A stretch of DNA of 64,000 bases from an uncultured bacterium (lineage in GTDB: Bacteria; Bacteroidota; Rhodothermia; Rhodothermales; Rubricoccaceae). Within the stretch, counting starts at the first letter, position 1; the number at the start of each line of letters is the position of its first letter. The stretch spans positions 372,001 through 436,000 of the forward strand of contig CANLSR010000001.1 in assembly GCA_947493945.1 (NCBI GenBank), read 5' to 3'. A program made the translations under genes and the position numbers. Below, piece after piece: positions 1 through 9,526 of this stretch. The notes beneath the pieces are model-generated. The model did no database searches. It was not told the DNA's origin and was given only the letters and a program-made list of their open reading frames with translations.

Positions 1-37
1 ACGGCCCCGACGGCTTGGGCCGGCTCGGCGGGGCCGC

Positions 38-45
38 TACCTTCT
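38..45 (+). promoter_or_regulatory. Putative promoter box (TACCTTCT) of rpmE
   Basis: The box resembles the TAnnTTTG element at -7 in Bacteroidota promoters. It has a TTG 20 bases upstream (15-17) and lies 25 bases before the rpmE start. The same box recurs before several other genes in the window. It is assigned by pattern only. Confidence 0.4.
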
Positions 46-70
46 CGCTCTTCGCAAGGCCCCACGACCG

Positions 71-496
71 ATGCAGACCGACATCCACCCCGACTACCCG
101 TTCATCCAGGTCACCCTCGCCGACGGCACCGAGTTCACGACTCGGTCGACGATGGCGAAGGAGTACCGCTCCGAGGTCGACTCGTCCAACCACCCGTTCT
201 ACACGGGCAAGAAGACGATGGTCGACACCGCCGGCCGCGTCGAGAAGTTTATGCGCCGCTACGGCAACGCGCAGGCCAAGAGCGTGAACCAGGACGAGGC
301 GGACGGCGCGGAGACCACCGCCGCCGACCAAGCCGCCGAGGCCCAGGAGGCCGCCCAGACTGCGTCGGCCGCGCGCGCCGTCGACGCCGACGCGCAGACG
401 GAGACCGTGGACAACCCGCCGGTCCCGGGCACGGCCAAGCCGCCGGCGTCCTCGCCGGAGAACCCCGCGCGCGACACCGAAGGCGACGACGCCTAA
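71..496 (+). CDS. rpmE: 50S ribosomal protein L31 with long acidic tail
   Basis: L31 binds the central protuberance of the large ribosomal subunit and bridges it to the small one. Residues 1-67 carry the family pattern: MQTDIHPDY at the start, TRSTM, HPFYTGK, and GRVEKFMRRYG at the end. The zinc-binding CxxC and CxxC cysteines of zinc-type L31 are absent, so this is a cysteine-free form. Residues about 72-141 are an Ala/Asp/Glu/Pro-rich extension with no visible domain; ordinary L31 is about 70-90 residues. The gene is followed by a clear terminator and is probably transcribed alone. The product is certain; the role of the tail is unknown. Confidence 0.93.
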   Translation: MQTDIHPDYPFIQVTLADGTEFTTRSTMAKEYRSEVDSSNHPFYTGKKTMVDTAGRVEKFMRRYGNAQAKSVNQDEADGAETTAADQAAEAQEAAQTASAARAVDADAQTETVDNPPVPGTAKPPASSPENPARDTEGDDA

Positions 497-517
497 GTCG
501 CAGCGCGCCTGATTTCA

Positions 518-552
518 AGAGGCGAGTGGCTCCGGGCCGCTCGCCTCTCTTT
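518..552 (+). terminator. Intrinsic terminator after rpmE
   Basis: A perfect 9-base stem (518-526 with 540-548) encloses a 13-base GC-rich loop that can extend the pairing. It is followed by CTTT. It lies 21 bases after the rpmE stop. Confidence 0.75.
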
Positions 553-610
553 GCGTCCGCCCCGCTGGCGGTCGGCGTCGGTGAGGAGGCCAGCGGCCGA
601 CGGAGCGCCC

Positions 611-625
611 CGCCAGCGGCTGGCG
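611..625. repeat. Interspersed repeat CGCCAGCGGCTGGCG
   Basis: One of eight exact copies of this 15-base near-palindrome in the window (7-base arms around a single G). This copy lies between rpmE and deoA. Confidence 0.8.
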
Positions 626-685
626 GAGAACGCCGCGCCGAGACGGGAGTTTGCCCCGTTTCCTCGCTGCCCCACCCGCCGCACC

Positions 686-2038
<1,353 letters not shown>

Positions 2039-2056
2039 GCCCGCGGCCCCGACCGG

Positions 2057-2071
2057 CGCCAGCGGCTGGCG
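2057..2071. repeat. Interspersed repeat CGCCAGCGGCTGGCG
   Basis: An exact copy of the 15-base near-palindrome, 18 bases after the deoA stop. Confidence 0.8.
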
Positions 2072-2221
2072 GTGGCGGCCGGCCGGGGTCTCGCCGTCGC
2101 CCCGCCCCATTCCCGCGAGCGGGGCGGGTGCTGGACAACCATTCCCAGGCTTGCCCGTACTAGCTCCCTCCGCGGCGCGCCTCGTACCTTCTCGCGTCTG
2201 CCCACCCGACCCGACAGCCCC

Positions 2222-2992
2222 ATGTGGAAGCGATTCACTCGACTCATCAAGTCCATGTTCGGCGGTGCGATCTCCGCCATGGAGGATCCCCGGCTCATCC
2301 TGGAGCAGAACATGCGGGAGCTGAACGACCAGGTCCCCAAGATGAACGAGAACATCGCGACGGTGAAGGCCAACGTGATGCTGCTCCAGAAGGAGCACCG
2401 CAAGTACACTGCCGAGCAGACCTCGATCACCAGCAAGATCAAGGCGGCCATCAACGCCGGCCGCGACGACATCGCCCAGCGCTACGCCGTCCAGCTCCAG
2501 GGGATCAAGGAGGCCCAGGCGCGGACGGGCGAGCAGCTCCAGTTTGCCGAGCAGGCCTACGACAAGTCGCTCCAGGTCAAGAAGGCCTTTATGCGCGAGC
2601 GCGAAAAGAAGATCAACGAGGCCAAAGAGGCCCTGCGCGCCCACGAGCGCGCCAAGTGGCAGGCCAAGATCGCCGACACGCTGGAGCAGTTCGAGGTCGC
2701 CGGCGTGGACCAGACGCACGACGAGATGGTGCGGCGCGTCAACGAGCAGTCGGCCAAGAACGAGGCGCGCATGGAGATGGCGCTCGACTCCATCGACACC
2801 GAGGCCATGCAGATCGAGGAGGACGCCCAGGAGCTGGAGGCCGCCGAGCTGGTCAAGCAGTTCAAGCTGGAGATGGGCATGAGCGAGCCCGCCGCGACCG
2901 AGGCCGCGCCGGCGCCCCAGATCGAGATCCCGGACGCCCCGGCCACCATCGGCCGCACCGCCAGCGACCGCGACCGCACGCGCACCGAGTAA
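2222..2992 (+). CDS. pspA: PspA/IM30 (Vipp1) family membrane-stress protein
   Basis: PspA proteins are ESCRT-III-like coiled-coil proteins that coat and stabilise the cytoplasmic membrane under stress. The 256-residue product begins MWKRFTRLIKSMFGGAISAM, an amphipathic N-terminal helix. The family core EDPRLILEQNMREL follows, then long charged helices to about residue 215. The last 40 residues are a flexible Ala/Pro/Glu tail ending ATIGRTASDRDRTRTE. The start at 2222 is chosen because homology begins there and a C-rich leader (CAGCCCC) precedes it; a TACCTTCT box lies at 2185-2192. Two further coiled-coil genes follow at once on the same strand, suggesting one operon. Confidence 0.9.
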   Translation: MWKRFTRLIKSMFGGAISAMEDPRLILEQNMRELNDQVPKMNENIATVKANVMLLQKEHRKYTAEQTSITSKIKAAINAGRDDIAQRYAVQLQGIKEAQARTGEQLQFAEQAYDKSLQVKKAFMREREKKINEAKEALRAHERAKWQAKIADTLEQFEVAGVDQTHDEMVRRVNEQSAKNEARMEMALDSIDTEAMQIEEDAQELEAAELVKQFKLEMGMSEPAATEAAPAPQIEIPDAPATIGRTASDRDRTRTE

Positions 2993-3004
2993 CCAGAGGG
3001 ACGA

Positions 3005-3041
3005 GGGATGGGCCACGTGGGACGCGTGTCCCGCCCATCCC
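3005..3041. repeat. Hairpin between pspA and the next gene
   Basis: A 9-base stem (3005-3013 with 3033-3041) encloses an inner GGGAC/GTCCC pairing. It ends 23 bases before the next start and is followed by repeated CCCGCAT words. It could act as an intercistronic terminator, an RNA-stability hairpin or a leader structure. Confidence 0.5.
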
Positions 3042-3064
3042 GCATCCCGCATCCCGTACCCCTC

Positions 3065-3610
3065 ATGGACAAGGAAGAATTCGAGCGGCTCAAGGAGGAA
3101 GAAAAGGCCCACCTGCGCCAGCTCCGCGACCTTAAGCAGACCCACCGCGACTCCCAGCGGATGGCGTCCACGGCCAACGCGCTCAACGCCATGCGCGACC
3201 CCGACCTGGAGGCGCGCACCGACGACGCCACCGACAAGCTGATGCGCGACGCGGCCCGCGCCGAGGCCCGGTTCGACCTGGCGCTGGAGGGCCAGGCGCC
3301 CGTTACCGGCAACGCCGACGACCTCGACCGCCAGTCGCTGGCGAAGGCGGAGGCCGAGGCGCTGGTCCGCCAGATGAAGGTCCAGATGGGCGCCGTCGAC
3401 GGCACGAGCTCGGTCGACACGGCCCAGGCGTCGGCCGAGCCGTCCGCCCCGGCCGACGCCCAGGCGTCGCCCGCCAGCGGGCCGGGCACCGACCCGGACG
3501 CGCCGGGCCCGCCCACCTCGGCCAAGACCATCGGCCGCCGCCCGCTCTCAGACGAGCCGCCCGCGGCGGGGCGCGGCGACAAGTCCATCGGCCGGCCCCG
3601 GGGCCAGTAG
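3065..3610 (+). CDS. Coiled-coil protein resembling the C-terminal half of PspA
   Basis: A 181-residue protein of unknown function. Residues 1-75 are highly charged helix. Over about 38 residues it aligns without gaps to the pspA product next door: ARAEARFDLAL here against AKNEARMEMAL there. It then has LVRQMKVQMG against LVKQFKLEMG. It lacks the N-terminal membrane helix and the first long helices of PspA. The tail is Ala/Pro-rich and contains KTIGRR and KSIGRP, echoing ATIGRT at the PspA tail. The ATG at 3065 follows a C-rich leader; an earlier in-frame ATG at 3008 lies in the intergenic hairpin. It is inferred to be a shortened PspA paralogue that may co-assemble with PspA. Confidence 0.7.
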   Translation: MDKEEFERLKEEEKAHLRQLRDLKQTHRDSQRMASTANALNAMRDPDLEARTDDATDKLMRDAARAEARFDLALEGQAPVTGNADDLDRQSLAKAEAEALVRQMKVQMGAVDGTSSVDTAQASAEPSAPADAQASPASGPGTDPDAPGPPTSAKTIGRRPLSDEPPAAGRGDKSIGRPRGQ

Positions 3611-3654
3611 CCCGCCAGAGCGTTCCGCTGGCCCCTCCCCACTGGTCCTTCCCC

Positions 3655-4569
3655 ATGCCCGACGAGCCGATCAACTTTACCAAGGAGGCCTTCATGAGCC
3701 CGGTCAACCTGGGCTTCTTGATCCTCGCGCTGGTCGTCGCGCTGCTGACGGGCGGCGTGGCGGCCAACGTGCTGCTGGTGTTCGCGGCGGCGGCGGAGCT
3801 GCTCTACCTCGGCACCGTCCCCCGCAGCGGCCGCTACCGGCGGGCCGTCCGCGCGCGCAAGATCGACGAGCGGCGCAAGGCGCCCCAGGACCGCGAGGTG
3901 TTCCGGACGCTGGCCAAGGACGACCAGAAGCGCTACGTCCGGTTCCGCAACATGGAGAAGGCGATCAAGGACAACTACGCCAAGCTCCCGTACGCCAGCC
4001 AGGGCCTCCTCGACGCCCACCTCAAAAAGCTCGACGGCCTACTCGACGCCCACCTCAACCTCCTCCAGCTCAAGGAGCGCTACGTCCAGTTCGCGCGGCG
4101 GACGGGCGAGAACGACATCGTCGAGGCCATCACGGCGCTCCAGAACGAGATGCAGGCGGACCCCCCGCGCGTCCGCGCCATCAAGCAGCGGCGGCTGGTG
4201 ATACTGGAGAAGCGGCTGGACCGGTTCAAGAAGGCCGGCGAGAACCTGGCCATCATCGAGGCCCAGCTCGAGACCATCGAGGACGTGGCGCGCTACGTCT
4301 ACGAGCAGTCGCTGACGATGCAGAACCCCGAGGAGGTGTCGTTCCAGCTCGACACGCTGATGAGCGAGGTCGAGGAGACCCAGACGTCGATGGAGGCGCT
4401 CGACGAGGCGATGGGCACCAGCTCGCTCACCGAGCTCGACCTGGAGGCCTTCGACGAGTCGGCCCCGGGCACCTTGGACCGCATCGACGCGGGCCTGTTG
4501 GGCGACCTCGACGCCGAGCTGGACGAGGCCACCGAGGCCGCCGCCCGCCGCCGCCAGCGCGAACGGTAG
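3655..4569 (+). CDS. Membrane-anchored coiled-coil protein of the PspA cluster
   Basis: A 304-residue protein of no named family that I can recognise. After a polar N-terminus it has a strongly hydrophobic segment at residues 15-51 with one or two membrane passes. Basic residues follow (RSGRYRRAVRARK), then about 200 residues of charged helix, and an acidic C-terminus (LDEATEAAARRRQRER). It lies 44 bases after the PspA paralogue in the same direction. The architecture suggests a membrane anchor with a cytoplasmic coiled coil that could recruit the two soluble coiled-coil partners. The start is supported by the leader GGTCCTTCCCC. Confidence 0.65.
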   Translation: MPDEPINFTKEAFMSPVNLGFLILALVVALLTGGVAANVLLVFAAAAELLYLGTVPRSGRYRRAVRARKIDERRKAPQDREVFRTLAKDDQKRYVRFRNMEKAIKDNYAKLPYASQGLLDAHLKKLDGLLDAHLNLLQLKERYVQFARRTGENDIVEAITALQNEMQADPPRVRAIKQRRLVILEKRLDRFKKAGENLAIIEAQLETIEDVARYVYEQSLTMQNPEEVSFQLDTLMSEVEETQTSMEALDEAMGTSSLTELDLEAFDESAPGTLDRIDAGLLGDLDAELDEATEAAARRRQRER

Positions 4570-4610
4570 GCCGCTCGCTACCGCTCGCTGGGGAATGGGA
4601 GTGGGGGACT

Positions 4611-4694
4611 GGGAACTAGCAGAGACGAACGACAGGCCCTCTCCCCCGTCCCCGAAAGCGTCGTCGACGCCCCGCCTCCCCTCCCCTAGTTCCC
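4611..4694. repeat. Imperfect inverted repeat upstream of the crotonase gene
   Basis: GGGAACTAG (4611-4619) pairs with CTAGTTCCC (4686-4694), and the flanking GGGA-rich and TCCC-rich stretches extend the match imperfectly. It fills most of the 144-base gap between genes and ends 19 bases before the GTG start. It may be a terminator for the PspA cluster or a leader structure. Confidence 0.45.
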
Positions 4695-4713
4695 ATTTCC
4701 CACCCCTCCTGCT

Positions 4714-5496
4714 GTGGCTGACTTCCAGACCCTCCGGACCGAGACCGACGCCGACGGCGTCTTGACCATCACGCTCGACCGGCCCGACGCGCTCAACGCG
4801 CTCAGCCAGCAGCTGGTGGCCGAGCTGGGCAAGGCCATGCGGCTGGCCCGCCGCGACGACGTGCGCGGCGTGGTCCTCACCGGCGCGGGCGAGAAGGCCT
4901 TCGCGGCCGGCGCCGACATCTCGGAGTTCGCCGGCATGGAGCCGCTCGACGCACACCGCTTCGCGGCCCGCGGCCAGGCCGTGTTCTCGTCCATCGAGAA
5001 CACGCCGAAGCCGGTCGTGGCCGCCGTCAACGGGTTCGCGCTGGGCGGCGGGTGCGAGCTGGCCATGGCGTGCCACCTGCGCGTGGCGTCGGAGTCGGCC
5101 CAGTTCGGGCAGCCCGAGGTCAAGCTGGGCCTGATCGCCGGCTACGGCGGCACCCAGCGCCTGCCCCGGCTGGTGGGCCGCGGCATCGCGACCGAGATCC
5201 TGCTCACCGGCGACTACGTCTCGGCCCAGCGTGCGTATGAGATCGGCCTCGTCAACCGCGTCGTGCCGGCGGCCGACCTCGCCGAGACGGCCCGCCAGCT
5301 GGTGCTCACCGTCGCGTCCAAGGCGCCCGTCGCCGTCGCGATGACGTTGCAGGCCGTGCGTGCGTCGGACCTTCCCTTGCCCCAGGGCCTGCAGCAGGAG
5401 GCGGCGCTGTTCGCCCAGTGCGCGGCGACGGAGGACTTTGCCGAGGGCGTCGGGGCGTTCCTCAACCGCGAGACGCCCCAGTTCCAGGGGCGGTGA
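4714..5496 (+). CDS. Enoyl-CoA hydratase/isomerase (crotonase) family protein
   Basis: Crotonases hydrate trans-2-enoyl-CoA in beta-oxidation or carry out related acyl-CoA chemistry. The 260-residue product has the typical length. The first oxyanion-hole segment is AFAAGADISEF. The second is GFALGGGCELAMACHL from residue 107, with the hydratase-type acidic residue in GGGCE. EVKLGLIAGYGGTQRLPRLVG carries the second catalytic-acid region. The start is GTG after a C-rich leader. No other beta-oxidation genes are adjacent, so the substrate is open. Confidence 0.88.
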   Translation: MADFQTLRTETDADGVLTITLDRPDALNALSQQLVAELGKAMRLARRDDVRGVVLTGAGEKAFAAGADISEFAGMEPLDAHRFAARGQAVFSSIENTPKPVVAAVNGFALGGGCELAMACHLRVASESAQFGQPEVKLGLIAGYGGTQRLPRLVGRGIATEILLTGDYVSAQRAYEIGLVNRVVPAADLAETARQLVLTVASKAPVAVAMTLQAVRASDLPLPQGLQQEAALFAQCAATEDFAEGVGAFLNRETPQFQGR

Positions 5497-5564
5497 CGTG
5501 TGAAGGGCGGCGGGTGTCCTCGTAGGCGCCCGCTCGCTACCCTTCGCCCCTCGCTCTCCACCCG

Positions 5565-6821
5565 ATGGCCCTCGCCCTGATCCTGCTGATGCTCGTGCTG
5601 AGCGCGTTCTTCTCCGGCTCGGAGATCGCGTTCGTCACGGCCAACCGGCTCAAGACCGAGATCCGGGCGCGGCAGGCGGGCTGGCTGGGCCGGATCGTCC
5701 AGCAATTCCTCGCCGACCCGGGTACGTTCCTGACCACGACGCTGGTCGGCAACAACGTCGCGCTCGTCGTCTACTCGACGCTGATGAGCGTGACGCTGGA
5801 GCCCCCGCTGGCGGCGTTCTTCAGAGGGACGCTGGGCCTGGCCGACCCGACCGGCTGGGTCCTGGCTACCCAGACGCTGATCGCGGCCGTTGTGGTGCTG
5901 GTGCTGGGCGAGGTGATCCCCAAGTCGGTCCTCCGCCAGCCGTCGGGGCGCGTGCTGCTGGCCCTGGCCGGCCCGCTCCGAGCGACGTACTGGCTGTTCT
6001 GGCCCGTGATCAAGCTGGCGGGCTGGATCAGCGGGCTCCTCGCGCGCGCCGCCGGGGCCGAGACCGACACGTTCCAGCAGTTCCTCCGGCGCGACTTCGA
6101 GCTGGTGATTCGGGAGAGCCGGGAGACGGGGACGCTGGACCTGGACGAGGAGGAGTCCGAGATCCTGTCCAACGTGTTCGAGCTGAGGAGCCTGCGCGTC
6201 AAGGACTCGATGGTGCCGCGCACCGAGATCCGGGCCGTCGAGGAGGGCGCGACGTTGCAGGAGGTCCGCCGGATGTTTATTGAGACCGGCTTTAGCCGGC
6301 TGCCCGTCTACCGCGAGAACGTGGACCGGATCGTCGGCGTGGTCCTGGCGCACGACCTGTTCCACGCGCCGGCGTCGCTGAGCGCCATCCTCCGCCCCGC
6401 TCGGGTGGTCCCGGAGTCGAAGCCGGCGCGCGACCTGCTGTTCGACTTTCTCCAGGGCGGCGCCACGCTGGCGGTCGCCATCGACGAGTACGGCGGCACC
6501 GCGGGCATCGTGACGCTGGAGGACCTGCTGGAGGAGCTGTTCGGCGACATCCGCGACGAGCACGACCCGGCCGCCGCGCCCATCCGCCGCATCGACGACC
6601 GGACGGTGCTCGTCCACGGCCGCGTGGAGCTGGAGGCGCTGGCCGGTGAGACGGGGATCGCGCTCGACGACGGCGACTTCGACACCGTGGCCGGCTTCGT
6701 GCTGGCCCACATGGGCACCGTCCCGGCCGAGCACGAGGGGTTCGAGCACGACGGCCACCTGTTCACCGTCGTCAAGGCCAGCCCCAACCGGATCGAGGCC
6801 GTACGCATCGAGCGCGTGTAG
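5565..6821 (+). CDS. CNNM/CorC-type transporter with CBS pair
   Basis: A 418-residue membrane protein of the hemolysin/CNNM family, usually linked to Mg2+ or Co2+ transport. The N-terminal DUF21 membrane domain (residues 1-150) starts with LILLMLVLSAFFSGSEIAF and contains VLGEVIPKS. Two CBS motifs follow (about 205-320, with MVPRTEI and FSRLPVY), including DEYGGTAGIVTLEDLLEE. The C-terminal CorC/HlyC domain (about 335-418) contains DFDTVAGFVL. The leader before the ATG is pyrimidine-rich. A heptanucleotide tandem repeat begins 2 bases after the stop. The ion transported is not readable from sequence. Confidence 0.87.
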   Translation: MALALILLMLVLSAFFSGSEIAFVTANRLKTEIRARQAGWLGRIVQQFLADPGTFLTTTLVGNNVALVVYSTLMSVTLEPPLAAFFRGTLGLADPTGWVLATQTLIAAVVVLVLGEVIPKSVLRQPSGRVLLALAGPLRATYWLFWPVIKLAGWISGLLARAAGAETDTFQQFLRRDFELVIRESRETGTLDLDEEESEILSNVFELRSLRVKDSMVPRTEIRAVEEGATLQEVRRMFIETGFSRLPVYRENVDRIVGVVLAHDLFHAPASLSAILRPARVVPESKPARDLLFDFLQGGATLAVAIDEYGGTAGIVTLEDLLEELFGDIRDEHDPAAAPIRRIDDRTVLVHGRVELEALAGETGIALDDGDFDTVAGFVLAHMGTVPAEHEGFEHDGHLFTVVKASPNRIEAVRIERV

Positions 6822-6822
6822 A

Positions 6823-6885
6823 GGGATCAGGGATCAGGGATCAGGGATCAGGGATCAGGGATCAGGGATCAGGGATCAGGGATCA
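6823..6885. repeat. Tandem repeat, 9 copies of GGGATCA
   Basis: Nine perfect 7-base units begin 2 bases after the upstream stop codon and end at 6885. The 27 bases that follow (6886-6912) match the sequence beside two other, unrelated minisatellites in the window (30039-30065 and 36084-36110). Confidence 0.95.
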
Positions 6886-6963
6886 ATCTGAGCCCCGCCG
6901 ACCGAGAGCGCCAGCGGGACGGGGCGGAGCTTTTCTTTGGCGCTCGCCCATCCCCCGCTCCCC

Positions 6964-7716
6964 ATGCCCTTCCTCGCCGTCGACGCCGGCAACTCCTCCG
7001 TCAAAGCGGCCGTGTGGGACGGGGCGTGGTCGGAGGTCCGGCGCTACCCCTCCGACGGCGCCGGCCTCGCGGTGTGGACGGAGCGGCTGAGGGCGGCGGG
7101 TCGCGCCGACCTGGGCGGCATCGCCTCGGTCGTGCCCCGGCTGACGGAGACGCTCGCGCAGGCCGTGCGGGACGTGACCGGCGCGGAGCCCGTTCAGGTC
7201 TCGGCCGCGCTGCCGCTCCCGTTTCGCCTAGCGTACCGGACGCCGCTGACACTAGGCGCCGACCGGCTGGCGGCGGCCGTCGCCGCGCACGCCCTCACCG
7301 ACGGGCGGGCGGTGGTGGCGATCGACGCGGGGACCGCGATCACGTTCGACGTGGTCTCCGCCGAACCGCCAGGTCGGCGCAGCCAGCCGGCCTTTCTCGG
7401 CGGCGCCATCCTGCCCGGCCCCGACCTGCTCCGCCGAGCGCTGGCCCGCGACACGGGCCAGCTTCCCGACGTGCCGTGGGCGTTGCCCGCCTCGCCCATT
7501 GGCGGGTCCACGGTGGAGTCGATCCAGGCCGGGCTGTCGGTGCTGGTGCTCGATGGCGTGGCCGGGCTCCTGGGCCGCACCGTCGAGGCCGTCGGCGGCG
7601 ACGCGCTCGTGGTGGCGACGGGCGGCTGGGCGCCGTGGCTGGCCGAGCACCTGGCCGTCGACCGCGTCGTGCCCACGCTCGTCCTCGACGGGGTCCGCCA
7701 GCTCGCGGCCCGCTGA
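6964..7716 (+). CDS. coaX: Type III pantothenate kinase
   Basis: Phosphorylates pantothenate, the first committed step of coenzyme A synthesis. The 250-residue product has the CoaX ASKHA-fold motifs: DAGNSSVKAAVWDG at the N-terminus, LGADRLAAAVAAH, IDAGTAITFDVV, and GGAILPGPDLLRRAL. The ATG at 6964, after CCCCGCTCCCC, places DAGNS near the N-terminus as in the family; an in-frame ATG at 6937 would add nine residues. The gene converges with the uridine kinase gene. Confidence 0.92.
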   Translation: MPFLAVDAGNSSVKAAVWDGAWSEVRRYPSDGAGLAVWTERLRAAGRADLGGIASVVPRLTETLAQAVRDVTGAEPVQVSAALPLPFRLAYRTPLTLGADRLAAAVAAHALTDGRAVVAIDAGTAITFDVVSAEPPGRRSQPAFLGGAILPGPDLLRRALARDTGQLPDVPWALPASPIGGSTVESIQAGLSVLVLDGVAGLLGRTVEAVGGDALVVATGGWAPWLAEHLAVDRVVPTLVLDGVRQLAAR

Positions 7717-7816
7717 CCTCCACGCGCCGCGCTGGCGGGCCGGCTCCGTCGCCTGGGCGTGAGCCGTTTAGGCGTGAGAGAGCCGCGGGGCCGGCCGGGC
7801 CACCGGCGCGGCCGCT

Positions 7817-8437
7817 CTACCCGTCCACGTCCAGCAACGACTGGACGCGGGCGAGCACCATGTCGATGGCCACTTGATTCTGGCCGCCGCGCGGGATGAT
7901 CACGTCGGCGTGGCGCTTGGACGGCTCCACGAACTCCAGGTGCATCGGGCGGACCGTGCGGCGGTACTGGTCCAGGACGGAGTCCACGGAGCGCCCGCGC
8001 TCGTGGATGTCGCGCTCCATCCGCCGCATCAGCCGGACGTCGGGCGCGGCGTCGACGAACAACTTGACGTCCATCCGCGCCCGCAGCGCGGGCTCGGCCA
8101 GCACCAGGATGCCCTCGACCAGCACCACCGGCCGCGGCTCGATGGGCTGGGTGGCGGGGAGGCGGCTGTGCGTCTCGAAGCTGTAGGTCGGCTTCTCGAT
8201 GGGCTCGTCTGCCAGCAGGCCGTCGAGGTGGTCCACCATCAGGTCGGTCTCGAGCGCGTCTGGGTGGTCGAAGTTGAACCGAGCGCGCTGGTCTGGCGAC
8301 AGGTGATCGAGCGGACGGTAGTACGCGTCGTGGTCCAGGAGCGCGATCCGGCGCGGGCCGAACCGCTCCATGATCCGGCGCTGGACGGTGGTCTTCCCTG
8401 AGCCGGAGCCCCCGGCGATTCCGATGACGACGGACAC
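7817..8437 (-). CDS. udk: Uridine kinase
   Basis: Phosphorylates uridine and cytidine to UMP and CMP in the salvage pathway. The 206-residue product has the P-loop GGSGSGKTT at residues 9-17, DHDAYYRPLDHL for nucleoside binding, and FNFDHPDA. The length matches bacterial Udk. The start codon is GTG. It lies in a convergent arrangement with coaX and is not in an obvious operon. Confidence 0.92.
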   Translation of the reverse strand: MSVVIGIAGGSGSGKTTVQRRIMERFGPRRIALLDHDAYYRPLDHLSPDQRARFNFDHPDALETDLMVDHLDGLLADEPIEKPTYSFETHSRLPATQPIEPRPVVLVEGILVLAEPALRARMDVKLFVDAAPDVRLMRRMERDIHERGRSVDSVLDQYRRTVRPMHLEFVEPSKRHADVIIPRGGQNQVAIDMVLARVQSLLDVDG

Positions 8438-8539
8438 AGCTAGCTAGGACGGGGGGCGGGGACGGCGGGCCGACAAAAACGCTGCACGGGGACGGGAGCC
8501 CGCGTGGGCCCTGGCGGGACCGCTACGTCCGGCGCTCCT

Positions 8540-9454
8540 CTAGTCATCGTCGTCCGACTCGCGGGCCTTGCGGGCGGCGACCGCCTCGGCCTCGGCCTGG
8601 GCCCGGGCTTTCCGGCGGGCCTTGCGACGGGCTTCCCAGCCTGGGCTGGACACCATCACCACCGTCCCGCCCCCGGCCTCGTCGATCTCGGAGGCCTCGT
8701 GGTCCACCTCGTAGCCGTCCGGCGACTCCCAGTCCTCCAGCGAGTCGACGCTGTCGGCGGTCTCGTTGACGATGTGCGCCACGAGCGAGCCGCGGAGCTC
8801 CTTGATCCCGTGCGTGACCGCCGTCCGGTCGCCGGCGTCGTCCTGGCGGAAAAACTTGACCCGGATCATCCGGGCGTACGTTTCGGCGTCGTCCCAGGCC
8901 GCCTCGTGCGTGCCCGAGAGCAGGTTCCAGACGGCCTGGCCGGTGAGCAGCGTGTTCAGCGCCGCCGACAGCGGCTCCCGCCAGTAGGCCGAGGCCTTGC
9001 CGAGGTCTCCGACCCGGGCGTCCATCTTGAGCCGGTAGTTCGGGATCAGGTCGTCCGGGCGGAGCAGGCCGAACAGGCCGGAGAAGATGATCCCGTTCTC
9101 CAGCAGCCGCCGCTGGGAGCCGGTCGGGAGCCCGGCAAAGTCCATCGCGCTGTACATCACGCCCGGCCCGTAGCGGTCCACCGACGCCATCAGCGGGCTG
9201 CGGTAGATGTCCTTCGTGATCTGGACGGCCTCCTCCAACGTGTCGCCCTTGACGCCGAACAGCTTCTGGAGCCCCTCTTCGTCGGCGGCCTTCACCTCCG
9301 CCTGGAGCGCGTCGATCAGCGCGCGGCGCTCGGGGTTGAGCTCGGAAAAGTAGTTGAAGGTGTTCGACGAGCGGTAGTCGAACATGTCGGGCGCCAGCGG
9401 GTTGCCGCCGGGGGCCTTGCCCTCCGCGCTCGGGAGCAGGATGGAGAAACGCAC
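8540..9454 (-). CDS. yaaA: YaaA-family peroxide-stress protein
   Basis: YaaA (DUF328) proteins protect against peroxide by limiting free iron; the family fold binds DNA. The product begins with ILLPSAEGK. It contains the conserved helical core YRSPLMASVDRYGPGVMYSA and the NYRLKMDARVG strand. It is 304 residues, longer than the usual 250 or so. The extra length is a Lys/Arg/Ala-rich tail from about residue 270 ending in SDDDD. The GTG start is preceded on the coding strand by a pyrimidine tract (CCCCCACTCTCTCTCACTCT). The iron role is family knowledge, not shown here. Confidence 0.8.
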   Translation of the reverse strand: MRFSILLPSAEGKAPGGNPLAPDMFDYRSSNTFNYFSELNPERRALIDALQAEVKAADEEGLQKLFGVKGDTLEEAVQITKDIYRSPLMASVDRYGPGVMYSAMDFAGLPTGSQRRLLENGIIFSGLFGLLRPDDLIPNYRLKMDARVGDLGKASAYWREPLSAALNTLLTGQAVWNLLSGTHEAAWDDAETYARMIRVKFFRQDDAGDRTAVTHGIKELRGSLVAHIVNETADSVDSLEDWESPDGYEVDHEASEIDEAGGGTVVMVSSPGWEARRKARRKARAQAEAEAVAARKARESDDDD

Positions 9455-9526
9455 AGAGTGAGAGAGAGTGGGGGAATGGGGCGCGCGGGACGAGGCCGTG
9501 CGCCGCCAGCCGGAGGCCTCGGGGCC

